DNA of 40,131 nucleotides, from the IMG/VR virus record IMGVR_UViG_3300010430_000176, positions 1-40,131 of that record; one strand, written 5' to 3'. Position 1 is the stretch's first letter. Each line of letters begins with the position of its first letter. This stretch comes from a virus. The translations under genes were made by a program, and so were the position numbers. Below are positions 1 to 7,768 of this stretch, piece by piece. Under the pieces are notes generated by a model, which was given only the letters and a program-made list of their open reading frames with translations, searched no databases and had not been told where the DNA came from.

Positions 1-142
1 ACATGTTACCACACTGAACACATAGGATTTCTACGTCCTTTAGATATTCCGGTGTGTCATCTTTCTTTTTGGCAGACGTGAGCCACTTTCTTCTGTCTTC
101 TTTCAACTGCTCTCTTTCCATATTTGCTTTTGCTTTGCTCAT
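1..142 (-). CDS. Partial small protein, C-terminus outside window
   Basis: The ATG at 142 overlaps the stop of the upstream gene (ATGA). About 47 codons are visible before the window ends. The product is very rich in Lys, Arg and Glu and runs into a C-x2-C pair (CVQCG), so a zinc ribbon may follow. Function is not recognised. The overlap with its neighbour is the main evidence that it is a real gene. Confidence 0.55.
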   Translation of the reverse strand, partial: MSKAKANMEREQLKEDRRKWLTSAKKKDDTPEYLKDVEILCVQCGNM

Positions 143-354
143 CCAGATATCCAATGTATTAAATCTTTTAATACTACGTCTTTTAATTCTAGCACTAAAC
201 TACCCATCATTAATATTAAGAACGCTATATACAAAAGTCCAGCGCACATTACTAACACTGCCAGCAGTGATAAGATGATTGATATTACGTGCCAGATTTT
301 GCCCCATGTTGTTAGCTTCTTCCACTGCCATTTGACTCCAAGCTGTTCTTTCAT
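139..354 (-). CDS. Small membrane protein (71 aa)
   Basis: Unrecognised protein of 71 residues. A basic, Trp-rich N-terminus (residues 1-22) is followed by two closely spaced hydrophobic stretches, about residues 23-40 and 42-57, and an amphipathic end. This suggests an inner-membrane hairpin. Its ATG overlaps the stop of the upstream 141-aa gene by 4 bases and its own stop overlaps the next start, so it is translationally coupled on both sides. It could be lysis-related, but nothing specific shows this. Confidence 0.7.
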   Translation of the reverse strand: MKEQLGVKWQWKKLTTWGKIWHVISIILSLLAVLVMCAGLLYIAFLILMMGSLVLELKDVVLKDLIHWISG

Positions 355-776
355 TTCCAGCCTTGTCGTAAACCCTCAATAACTCTGTTGACATCACTTT
401 GGCTTTTTCTTAAAGCCTTTTCTATTTTCATTAGCTCTTTACCAAAATGCGCTTTACCGATTTGTCTTATGTTCCCTATCTTCTTAACAGAATTAAGAAG
501 TTCTTGGGCAAGTTCAGATGTCATGAAATCCATTCGTGACCTTTCAGAAGGACCAAGTTCCTCAGTTAACATTGAAAGCATATGACCATGACTATCATCT
601 CCACCAGGAAGTACCATCCATTCTGAAATTTTATGGTCATGTCCTGTTTTATCTGGTAGCGTACCACCATTCCCAAAGTTATCTACTTCATAGGGATGGT
701 TGTGTTCTCCCTTTGTTCCTTTGTTGGTTGATGTATATCCTTTGTTTTGTTCTAGTAAATATTCTTTTAAACTCAT
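351..776 (-). CDS. Hypothetical protein with capsid-targeting-like N-terminus (141 aa)
   Basis: The protein starts MSLKEYLLE, resembling the T4 internal-protein capsid-targeting peptide (M-K-T-Y-x-E-F-I-A-E) and ending in L-L-E, which fits the T4 prohead protease gp21 rule (L/I)-x-E. After the predicted cut comes a polar Gly/Thr/His-rich segment (residues 10-70) and a helical charged C-terminal half. I infer an internal head protein injected with DNA or part of the prohead core. It clusters with two more proteins of the same N-terminal pattern. The body of the protein is not recognised. Confidence 0.65.
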   Translation of the reverse strand: MSLKEYLLEQNKGYTSTNKGTKGEHNHPYEVDNFGNGGTLPDKTGHDHKISEWMVLPGGDDSHGHMLSMLTEELGPSERSRMDFMTSELAQELLNSVKKIGNIRQIGKAHFGKELMKIEKALRKSQSDVNRVIEGLRQGWK

Positions 777-785
777 ATCTTACCC

Positions 786-950
786 CTAGTTTTTTATTAC
801 CCCTGTTCCTTTTCTTGGATACCTTGGTGGAAGAGTAGCTTGGGTATTTGTTCCAGGCATCCATCTACCTCTCTCACTTGGTTGCTTGGGTTCTATGTGT
901 TTCTTATCCTGTGTTATCGGTTTCCTTTTCAGGAAATTATAGAATCTCAT
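786..950 (-). CDS. Small basic protein (54 aa)
   Basis: The ATG at 950 overlaps the stop of the upstream gene (ATGA), giving 54 codons. The product begins MRFYNFLKRK, like the capsid-targeting-type starts of its neighbours but without the L-x-E site, and continues as a Pro/Arg/Lys-rich unstructured tail with few hydrophobic residues. Positive charge would fit DNA binding inside the head, but this is inference from position and composition only. Confidence 0.55.
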   Translation of the reverse strand: MRFYNFLKRKPITQDKKHIEPKQPSERGRWMPGTNTQATLPPRYPRKGTGVIKN

Positions 951-1234
951 TTTATATTCTTCTTTAGAAATTTCATAACCTGTTCAGCACTTGAAGGATG
1001 GTGTTCTTGTGTAACAGCATTATCTACCTTTTTCCAGAAGCTTCCAGGTTTAAATTTTTTATAGAATCTAAGGTCTTCTAAATTATTTGGATGTTTATAT
1101 TTGAAAACTAGAGAACTAAATTTCTTCTCTATTACTTTTATTCTCTCTGGTGTTGAAAGGGCTAGTTCTGTTTCCCTTTGCTTCTTTGACCACTCTTTCA
1201 TTTGTTCTCTTAAAATATAATTAGTAAATTTCAT
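947..1234 (-). CDS. Basic hypothetical protein with capsid-targeting-like N-terminus (95 aa)
   Basis: The N-terminus MKFTNYILRE matches the M-K-x-x-x-(F/Y)-(I/L)-x-E pattern of T4 capsid-targeting sequences with L-R-E as a possible gp21 cleavage site. The remainder is strongly basic and predicted helical, as expected for an internal head protein. A good Shine-Dalgarno sequence (AAGGACAA before ATG) supports the start. It lies between two genes of the same kind. No fold recognised. Confidence 0.65.
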   Translation of the reverse strand: MKFTNYILREQMKEWSKKQRETELALSTPERIKVIEKKFSSLVFKYKHPNNLEDLRFYKKFKPGSFWKKVDNAVTQEHHPSSAEQVMKFLKKNIK

Positions 1235-1247
1235 TTGTCCTTATATT

Positions 1248-1457
1248 TCACTCTTCCTCTCCAGGTTTTACAATCGCTACCCTTGGGATTAATCTATATT
1301 TCATTAAAGGTCTGCCATTGATAGTGATGTCTCCTTTCTCGTTTGTTCCTATTTCCTTGACTTTGATTTTCTTATTCTTGAATCGCCCACCAAGTATGAT
1401 GTCACCAATCTCAATGTCAATTTCAATTTTTTCATTTAGATATTTATGGAACTTCAT
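1248..1457 (-). CDS. Small beta-rich protein with capsid-targeting-like N-terminus (69 aa)
   Basis: The start MKFHKYLNE ends in L-N-E and again fits a gp21-type processed targeting peptide. The following residues alternate hydrophobic and charged (IEIDIEIGDIILGGRF), suggesting a small beta-barrel of SH3/KOW type. The ATG at 1457 has an excellent ribosome binding site (AGGAGAGAAAA) and overlaps the glycosyltransferase gene by 14 bases. The short body means the targeting-peptide reading is less certain here than in the two larger neighbours. Confidence 0.6.
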   Translation of the reverse strand: MKFHKYLNEKIEIDIEIGDIILGGRFKNKKIKVKEIGTNEKGDITINGRPLMKYRLIPRVAIVKPGEEE

Positions 1458-2292
1458 TTTTCTCTCCTATTTTCCTCATGAAGTAATCAATCATTCCTAG
1501 CAAACTGTCCACGTCTGATTCTGGGTCTGCTGGAATAACCATGGATTTATGGTTTCCGAAATGATATAGTCCATTTTCTTTATAGTTACCAGGGGCATCA
1601 CCATACGAAAATACAGGGACACCCTGTAAGTTTGCTATAAACGTCCAGTGTCCAATGGGGCAAACTACTGCCTTTGCATTGCTAATCATCTTAAGAATAT
1701 ATTTGTAACCATTCTCAAAATAATCTGCAAACTTCAATAGTTCATTATTCTCAGAACAGTATCCATCTAGTCTTAAGTCACCAGCTATTATAGCGTCATA
1801 TTTTGAAGACAAGTATTCATATACCTGTTCTAGATGGTATCCAGAACTAGGGATATAAATCACCCTATTTAAATACTCTTCTTTAATATTTATATCTGGA
1901 ACAGAAATTGGTGTAAACAATTTTTTATATACTGAATATGCTGGTTTACTTCGTGCATAATTTAAACCAAATATTTCTATGTCCCTCTTTGAACACCTAC
2001 AGATATTAACTATTGTTTGTTTAAAGATTTTAGTTAGTAGCATGTAGTCTTTAGTCTTGAACTGGTCATGCACATAACCAAATTGTCCTAGCTCATCTCT
2101 AGTTAGATGTTCATAGACTGGTAGTATGTTCTCTGATGGTATCCAATCATATAGGAATGCCCTATTAAAATGGGTATTCAAATATATTGCTTTTGATTCC
2201 ACAACTTCTGATATCCATTTTATATAAGGTCTGAACGTGATTACTTCTTGTTCAAAGTCACCTATAAACGGACCAAAACCGATTATTCTCAT
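1444..2292 (-). CDS. Putative GT9/GT-B-like glycosyltransferase (282 aa)
   Basis: The N-terminal Gly-rich strand (residues 1-12, IIGFGPFIGDFEQ) and a C-terminal segment around residues 205-235 (SNAKAVVCPIGHW, then LQGVPVFSYGD) resemble the nucleotide-sugar site of heptosyltransferase-like GT-B enzymes, where a Gly/His pair is followed by an Ala-rich helix and a 'gvPv..yG' strand. The expected role is transfer of a sugar to phage DNA, a virion protein or a host glycan; the acceptor cannot be told. The start overlaps the upstream stop as ATGA. Assignment rests on motif resemblance only. Confidence 0.5.
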   Translation of the reverse strand: MRIIGFGPFIGDFEQEVITFRPYIKWISEVVESKAIYLNTHFNRAFLYDWIPSENILPVYEHLTRDELGQFGYVHDQFKTKDYMLLTKIFKQTIVNICRCSKRDIEIFGLNYARSKPAYSVYKKLFTPISVPDINIKEEYLNRVIYIPSSGYHLEQVYEYLSSKYDAIIAGDLRLDGYCSENNELLKFADYFENGYKYILKMISNAKAVVCPIGHWTFIANLQGVPVFSYGDAPGNYKENGLYHFGNHKSMVIPADPESDVDSLLGMIDYFMRKIGEKNEVP

Positions 2293-2756
2293 ATTATAAA
2301 ATTTTCGTCATGAATGATGACGTTCCCACTCCATTTCTCAAATATTTCCTTATACTCATTAAAGTCCTCTTCCTCTAATTGTATTACTTCAATATTTCTA
2401 AGGATGTCCTCTAAACAAATATTCAATGCAAATTGTTTCTCAAATGTAGATAGCTTGGTAACATTCAATAATACTTTATTGTTCTTTCTAAAAAAAGAAA
2501 TAAATCCTGTGCCGTTAACATTCTCAACATAGAATTTCTTATTAGTTCTCTTTAACGCTTGATTGTATATTCTTATATTATCCTCTATCACGAATCTTCT
2601 TGTTTTGGGGTATGCATATAGTACCTTCTTAATTTTATCTTCAGTGGGGTTGAAGAACTTCATTTTAATAATGTGTACTCTAGGAAGAGATATATATTCA
2701 GTCACGTTGTCTTCTGAAACACAAATATAATCAGTACCAAGTCTAGTCATTCTCAT
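2289..2756 (-). CDS. Hypothetical protein (155 aa)
   Basis: Unrecognised. Mixed alpha/beta composition with alternating strands and charged helices, no Cys cluster, no membrane segment and no signal peptide. It overlaps the primase stop (2753-2756, ATGA) and the glycosyltransferase start, so it is co-translated with both. Position between a primase and a glycosyltransferase gives no firm clue to function. Confidence 0.75.
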   Translation of the reverse strand: MRMTRLGTDYICVSEDNVTEYISLPRVHIIKMKFFNPTEDKIKKVLYAYPKTRRFVIEDNIRIYNQALKRTNKKFYVENVNGTGFISFFRKNNKVLLNVTKLSTFEKQFALNICLEDILRNIEVIQLEEEDFNEYKEIFEKWSGNVIIHDENFII

Positions 2757-3811
2757 TTCACAATTACCTCCTCAGTTAACCTCAACAATGCGATTGAGGA
2801 AACTAAAGTATGAGAGTTGCTTATTATGAACTCATACACATCCTCAATCTTCTCGTTAGTAACGATTTCATTTAAATCTGCATACTGTCTCTTATATTTA
2901 TCTGGAAAGAGAAAGTATTTTACTTTATCTCTGAATATATTTCCATATTCTTCATCTGTAAATTTATTGAATGCCTTTCTTCCTGCTTTATCATTGTCAA
3001 AGAAGAGGATTACATCTTTATCTGTATACTTGAATAAAGTTTTTAAAAATGTCTCTGAGATGGATGCGCCTAGGGAAGCAGTGCCTTGATTCGGTATCAT
3101 GAATGCATCTATTAAACCCTCAGTAACTATGATGTGTTTGCTCCGGTCAAACTTCTCCTTATTGAGAATGATTCTCTCTTTCTCTGCTTCTGGGTTCAGG
3201 TATTTAGGTTCTATGTATTTGTTTATACGCCTTGCCTGAAAGTATACAATCTTATTCCCCTCATATACAGGGATGATAAATCTATTCCTGTATCTACCCT
3301 CATATGCAGCATATACCTTTACATGCTCCGGTAGGTCACGGTTAGAAATGAATTCTTTAAGTTTTTTCTGTAGGTTTTTGGTGATGTAGCCTGTAGGATT
3401 ATCAGTGTGGCTAACACAATACTTCAGGAGATAATCATGGTATGTGGTGAGAGGTTCACCATTAAATTTTTTAATAGGCTTGTTATTGCCGTTCCATCTC
3501 TTTTTGGTTCCTGACTTCTTTTTATCCCATTGGTCTGTATGATGGTTGAATATAATACTTCTGATTTTCTCTTGACTCTGACCTGTTACTTCTGCATACA
3601 GAGGAATAAAAGAACCCGACCTTTCGCAATTAAAGCAATGCCACATCGGGTTACCTTTGTTCCAATCTAAATGAAATCTTCTTTTAGTAGGACTTTTCTT
3701 TGAATCTCCACATAGTACACATCTTGTCTGGAAGTGAGTTCCACGTTTTGTAATCTTTACCATAGGAAGATGTTCTAGTACAAATTCTCGCACAATATCT
3801 AAATCTATCAT
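2753..3811 (-). CDS. DNA primase, DnaG/gp61-like (CHC2 zinc finger + TOPRIM)
   Basis: Synthesises RNA primers for lagging-strand DNA replication, working with the replicative helicase. The zinc-binding domain has C31-x2-C34 and C59-x2-C62 (CVLC, HCFNC). The TOPRIM domain shows E231 in VTEGLIDAF and the DxD pair D272/D274 in LFFDNDKAG, the metal-binding residues of primases. At 352 aa it is close to T4 gp61 and lacks a fused helicase domain. The GRYRNRFIIPVYEG segment (about 172-185) matches the DnaG catalytic core region. Stop and start overlap both neighbours by four bases. No helicase gene is in this window. Confidence 0.9.
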   Translation of the reverse strand: MIDLDIVREFVLEHLPMVKITKRGTHFQTRCVLCGDSKKSPTKRRFHLDWNKGNPMWHCFNCERSGSFIPLYAEVTGQSQEKIRSIIFNHHTDQWDKKKSGTKKRWNGNNKPIKKFNGEPLTTYHDYLLKYCVSHTDNPTGYITKNLQKKLKEFISNRDLPEHVKVYAAYEGRYRNRFIIPVYEGNKIVYFQARRINKYIEPKYLNPEAEKERIILNKEKFDRSKHIIVTEGLIDAFMIPNQGTASLGASISETFLKTLFKYTDKDVILFFDNDKAGRKAFNKFTDEEYGNIFRDKVKYFLFPDKYKRQYADLNEIVTNEKIEDVYEFIISNSHTLVSSIALLRLTEEVIVK

Positions 3812-3999
3812 TCTTCAACATTCTCTCCTATTAGAAATTGGGCATCTGGAATTTCATACCCACACTCAGGACAGAATACAAATACAGCACCATCAGTCAT
3901 TGTAAATTTAGCTGCTTTCATTTCTGTACCCTGTATTGGTTTCCATTCACAGAACCAACACCCACCAACACTAATCTGTTTGACGTTTTTTTCTGACAT
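3808..3999 (-). CDS. Zinc-ribbon small protein (63 aa)
   Basis: Two C-x2-C pairs (CWFC near residue 14, CPEC near residue 43) form a likely zinc ribbon. I chose the ATG at 3999 because GGGAG lies ten bases upstream; a longer reading frame reaches 4062 but has no ATG-associated ribosome site. It overlaps the preceding gene by 29 bases and the primase start by four. Function unknown; nucleic-acid binding is plausible. Confidence 0.7.
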   Translation of the reverse strand: MSEKNVKQISVGGCWFCEWKPIQGTEMKAAKFTMTDGAVFVFCPECGYEIPDAQFLIGENVEE

Positions 4000-4168
4000 C
4001 GTTTTCATGCTCCCAACAATCAAAATCAAGCGGAGTATAAACGGTTGTCTTTTTAATTGCAATGGGTTTGAAATACTCTTTAGTACATTTGACTATCTTC
4101 CCATCCATTACAATATAGTGGTAACAGCCCGAACATAAAACACTTTTATTTTCTAAATCTCTCGGCAT
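3971..4168 (-). CDS. Cys-containing small protein (65 aa)
   Basis: Residues include CSGC, then single Cys at about 28 and 51 followed by W-E-H, a possible irregular zinc site. The frame is open to 4177, but the first ATG is at 4168. It overlaps the end of the HTH gene by 23 bases and the downstream zinc-ribbon gene by 29. Function not recognised. Confidence 0.6.
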   Translation of the reverse strand: MPRDLENKSVLCSGCYHYIVMDGKIVKCTKEYFKPIAIKKTTVYTPLDFDCWEHENDVRKKRQTD

Positions 4169-4682
4169 CTTTTTCAATCTCTTGTCTAATTTTTTTTGGC
4201 ATGAGTTTTAGAAGTTTTACAGGTTCTTCTCTCATACCAGTTTTATCAGCTATTAATAGTAAAATATCCCATGGTCTCATTTTGGGATTCATGTCTTTGG
4301 TTCCTTGATAAAATTTTGGCAATCCCTTTTTAATAGTTGAGGAAACTGCCTGTCTAGTGACACCTAACTCTCTAGCTATTTCCGTACCTGACATTTGACC
4401 CAATCCAGGACTAGTTATAGGTGCTGAGTGTCTAATTTCATTTCTTTCCTTTGGTGGGAATTGAGAAAGAAGTTTATCAGGCTTCACACCTGCTTCCTTT
4501 GCCATTCCTAAAAGAATTATCCAAGGACTAGATTTAGGATTAAGCTTTTTCATATCATGATAATATCTAGCTATCTCCTTGGGATTAGACTTTGACTCCT
4601 CATCTAGATACAAGGGACTAGAGATAAGTTCCTCTAAAAGTTCCACTTCATATGTTTTCTCTAAATGCTTCTCTAATTTCAT
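4146..4682 (-). CDS. HTH DNA-binding protein with duplicated flanking domain (178 aa)
   Basis: Residues 97-120 (MSGTEIARELGVTRQAVSST) form a clear helix-turn-helix of the sigma-region-4/Trp-repressor type. On either side lies a related block: residues 43-84 (D-x-K-x-L-N-P-K-x-x-P-W-I-I-L-L) and residues 130-170 (D-M-N-P-K-x-R-P-W-D-I-L-L), each ending in a P-P/M-P-K-x-x-R-x-E-I helix. The architecture repeat-HTH-repeat suggests a DNA-binding regulator, possibly a phage transcription factor. It sits directly upstream (in transcription sense, downstream) of nrdJ. The HTH is clear; the role as regulator is inferred. Confidence 0.75.
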   Translation of the reverse strand: MKLEKHLEKTYEVELLEELISSPLYLDEESKSNPKEIARYYHDMKKLNPKSSPWIILLGMAKEAGVKPDKLLSQFPPKERNEIRHSAPITSPGLGQMSGTEIARELGVTRQAVSSTIKKGLPKFYQGTKDMNPKMRPWDILLLIADKTGMREEPVKLLKLMPKKIRQEIEKDAERFRK

Positions 4683-4693
4683 TGTATTCTCCT

Positions 4694-6940
4694 CTAGCTA
4701 CAGTTACTAAATCCACAATTCTGGCAAACGCCACATCCCTCAGTTTCTAAGTATGCCCTAATTCCACACTTTATGCAAGCAGAAAGTGAACTTCCATTTA
4801 AAAATTCTAATTCATTCTTATCAATATTTATATAATACCTCTCTAAAAGTTGAGCTAATCCATCTGGAATACTAAAAATTTGAACTGGTTTCTGGTCATC
4901 CTCCTCAAACCTATACCATACTGGACTGCTGCTGTCAAGTCCTTTTAATGTTTTTATTACTTCATTGACTGGAACTCTATGCTGAAGTGCAATGGATACT
5001 ATTCTTCCTAAAGCTTCAGACATAACCTTCATAGTTTGTCCAGCTTTTCCAACCTCTATAAAAACTTCTACAGGTTTCTTGTTAGATGAATTGATAGTGA
5101 CGTACATTTTACCATTACCAGTTTCGACTGTATGTGTTTCACCTGAGAGTCTTTTAGGTCTCTCAATCTTTAGGTTCTTGATTGTTTCATGAATGTCAAC
5201 CACAACGTCTGTCTTTTCTTTTCTGAATGTAACAGGTTGGTCTTTCTTAGAACCATCCCTATAAATTGTTAATCCCTTCAGTCCTTTCCTCCATGCATAT
5301 TTGTACAACTCAGCTATCTCACCTGCTGTAGTTTCTTTCTGGAGATTTACTGTGCTGGATATAGCAGTAGAGCAATGCTTCTGGATATGTGCTTGCATGT
5401 CAATTCTATCCTTTGGTTTGATATCATGAGCAGTAATAAAGACATCTCTTATTTCACCTGGAATACCATGGATACCTTTTAGTGACCCACCATTCTCAAA
5501 AATCTTTTCTATCATTCCATCGTTCCACCATTCCTCATCCTTGACTCTTTCTAAGAAGATGGGATTCACTATTTTCATAACATCTCCCTCAACTAGTTTC
5601 TTCTCAAATATGAGACCAAAGATAGGTTCGATTCCATAGGATGCATCACAGCTAAGTGCTGTTGTTCCTGTTGGTTGACATGTTGTGAACTGACTATTCC
5701 TTACACCATGTTCACGTACTCTTTTCAAGACTTTCCTTTTACCAATCTGCTGACTAAGAATTTCTAATAAATCATCTTTGTATTCTTCACACTCAAAGAA
5801 TGCTCCTTTCTCTTCAGCTAGTTCTGTACTCCTATCAACACTTGCAGTGGTTATTGTTCTCATAATTTCTGCTGCGAATTTCTTCCCTTCAGGACCATCA
5901 TATCTATAATTTAACATATACATAGCATCTGCTAATCCCATCATCCCTATTCCTATCTGCCTATATTTCTGAGCAGTGTCTTTGAATCTAGGGTCTGGAT
6001 AATCCATGGTATCAATAATATTATCCATGAGTCCAGTGATATTATATGCAGTTCGATATAACCCATCCCAATTAAAGTCATCTCCCTCTACAAATTTACT
6101 TATATTGATAGCACTAAGATTGCATACTCCAAAAGGCATTAGTGGTTGTTCTCCACATGGATTTGTTGACTCAATAAGGAATTTCTTCTTTAGTGGATTG
6201 TGCTTTTGAACTGTATCTAGAAAAAGAACTCCTGGGTCTCCGGTTTTATGCGCCATTACGGATAATGTATCCCAGAGTTCTTCTGGGTTTATAGTTCCCT
6301 TCTCAGTTCCATCTTGTGGGCTATATAATTGGAATGGAGTTTTGTCTTCTAAACTTTGCATGAACTTGTCTGTAATTGCTACAGAGATATTCATGTTGGT
6401 CAACCATCCCTCATTCTGTTTGCACTGAATGAACTCCATTATATCAGGATGCCAAACATACATAGAAACCATGATTGCTGCACGTCTTACTCTACCCCCT
6501 GATTTGGTTGTATCCCCCACAGCATCATAGAGTCTCATAAAGACAATAGGACCGGATGACTTACCCTCTGGTGCCATTAAAGGATTGCCTTCAAAAATGA
6601 AAGCTTCTTTTTCTCTTAGGTTACCAATGGGTATTCCAACTCCTGCACCATATTGGAATATTTTTCTAGAGACATTAGCTACATCATAAATGCTTTCCAT
6701 GCTATCCTCTAGACCTACCACATGACAGGCACAAAAGTTTCTATGCTCTGTTCCTGCATTTAAGAATACAGGTGTATTTGGTCTCCATATATTATCTGAT
6801 AGAAGACTATAGGCGAGACCTTCTTCTTCATCATTTGTAGCGAATTCTTTTGCTACTCTTTTGAATGTATCTTCTACTGATTCGTCTTGAAAACTATATA
6901 GATTGTTAAAAATGGTTAAGGCATTATCACTAAGATTCAT
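4694..6940 (-). CDS. nrdJ: Adenosylcobalamin-dependent (class II) ribonucleoside-diphosphate reductase
   Basis: Reduces ribonucleotides to deoxyribonucleotides using a B12-generated thiyl radical, so it needs no separate radical subunit and works with or without oxygen. Key residues visible are C70 (NFCACHVVG), the catalytic loop N260-P-C262-G-E264-Q-P-L and the Cys in FTTCQPTGTTAL (about 419). A TSCPD domain occupies about 590-670 (TGNGKMYVTI, EVFIEVGKAGQTMKVMSEAL), typical of NrdJ. The C-terminus carries a Cys-rich tail, C722, C725, C736, C739, C742 and C747, giving zinc ribbon and redox cysteines. No nrdB-like gene is adjacent. It supplies dNTPs together with the thymidylate synthase nearby. 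Confidence 0.92.
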   Translation of the reverse strand: MNLSDNALTIFNNLYSFQDESVEDTFKRVAKEFATNDEEEGLAYSLLSDNIWRPNTPVFLNAGTEHRNFCACHVVGLEDSMESIYDVANVSRKIFQYGAGVGIPIGNLREKEAFIFEGNPLMAPEGKSSGPIVFMRLYDAVGDTTKSGGRVRRAAIMVSMYVWHPDIMEFIQCKQNEGWLTNMNISVAITDKFMQSLEDKTPFQLYSPQDGTEKGTINPEELWDTLSVMAHKTGDPGVLFLDTVQKHNPLKKKFLIESTNPCGEQPLMPFGVCNLSAINISKFVEGDDFNWDGLYRTAYNITGLMDNIIDTMDYPDPRFKDTAQKYRQIGIGMMGLADAMYMLNYRYDGPEGKKFAAEIMRTITTASVDRSTELAEEKGAFFECEEYKDDLLEILSQQIGKRKVLKRVREHGVRNSQFTTCQPTGTTALSCDASYGIEPIFGLIFEKKLVEGDVMKIVNPIFLERVKDEEWWNDGMIEKIFENGGSLKGIHGIPGEIRDVFITAHDIKPKDRIDMQAHIQKHCSTAISSTVNLQKETTAGEIAELYKYAWRKGLKGLTIYRDGSKKDQPVTFRKEKTDVVVDIHETIKNLKIERPKRLSGETHTVETGNGKMYVTINSSNKKPVEVFIEVGKAGQTMKVMSEALGRIVSIALQHRVPVNEVIKTLKGLDSSSPVWYRFEEDDQKPVQIFSIPDGLAQLLERYYINIDKNELEFLNGSSLSACIKCGIRAYLETEGCGVCQNCGFSNCS

Positions 6941-6946
6941 ATAAAA

Positions 6947-7411
6947 TTATCTCCCTCTAAACAAACTCTCTGGTAATTCTTCTGATTCAATTTTATAAAT
7001 TAATATTGCATTACGAATCATTGTATGCATAGTACACATGGGGCAAATGAATCTTAATGCCCTTTCTCTTCTAGTTTGATTACCACCAAATGGGTCATCA
7101 CCAAAATATCTTTCATATTCAACTGATGCTGGTTTAACATAAATTTTCCAGACAGATTCACAATTACATTTGATGGTTCTATAATCTATTTCAGGTGTTT
7201 TTAATTTTTCTCTATGTTGTCTTGACTCAAGTAGATATGTAAGATAATTTTTAAAGTCTTCTGTGCTTTGGAAATGAAGATGCTCACGGTCAAGAAGTTC
7301 ATCTACAAGGTCATCTATTAATTCTTTGGGATGTGGGTATGTTACTTCTACTTCTCTCCATGAGTTCTTATTCTTTTTCAAGTCACATATACTATTTATA
7401 ATTTCTTTCAT
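6947..7411 (-). CDS. Hypothetical zinc-binding protein (154 aa)
   Basis: An acidic helical N-terminal part (residues 1-75) is followed by a Cys cluster: CNC near 86-88 and CPMC near 125-128, a possible zinc ribbon with a 36-residue insertion containing DDPFGGNQ. No known family recognised. It lies six bases after the next gene in the operon (nrdJ start at 6940) and its start overlaps the upstream stop as ATGA. Confidence 0.75.
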   Translation of the reverse strand: MKEIINSICDLKKNKNSWREVEVTYPHPKELIDDLVDELLDREHLHFQSTEDFKNYLTYLLESRQHREKLKTPEIDYRTIKCNCESVWKIYVKPASVEYERYFGDDPFGGNQTRRERALRFICPMCTMHTMIRNAILIYKIESEELPESLFRGR

Positions 7412-7620
7412 ATAATCATACCAGTTCCACTATTAATAAAGTCATAAACATTATCATCTACCTCTATGAATTCATCAACTGCCATAAAATCAGAGGTCGC
7501 ACCATAATTAGGAAGGTTAAGCTTCATTTGAATTTCATAATGGAGGGTGAGTGGAAACATATCTATCTGCTCCTTCATCCACTCTCTTTTATATATAGGT
7601 ATTAGTTCGTATCGAATCAT
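7408..7620 (-). CDS. Hypothetical protein (70 aa)
   Basis: Unrecognised 70-residue protein with aromatic and acidic residues spread throughout and no Cys or membrane segment. Four-base ATGA overlap with the following gene supports translation. Confidence 0.65.
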   Translation of the reverse strand: MIRYELIPIYKREWMKEQIDMFPLTLHYEIQMKLNLPNYGATSDFMAVDEFIEVDDNVYDFINSGTGMII

Positions 7621-7633
7621 AATCTATAAATCA

Positions 7634-7768
7634 CTACTCCATTGGATTTTGTTCAATATCTTCTCCACAGTTTATACATTGCCCTCTGAAGTCTTCGTCA
7701 TCCCAGAAAACAACACCACTACATATAGGACATCTATAAGTAGGTTCTTTTACATATGTTAGTGTCAT
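7634..7768 (-). CDS. Zinc-ribbon microprotein (44 aa)
   Basis: The ATG at 7768 overlaps the stop of the thymidylate synthase gene (ATGA). The 44-residue product has CPIC and CINCG pairs separated by 15 residues with a central W-D-D, a classic rubredoxin-like zinc knuckle. Too short to be found with a 60-codon cutoff. Such knuckles bind nucleic acid or partner proteins; the role here is unknown. Confidence 0.7.
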   Translation of the reverse strand: MTLTYVKEPTYRCPICSGVVFWDDEDFRGQCINCGEDIEQNPME

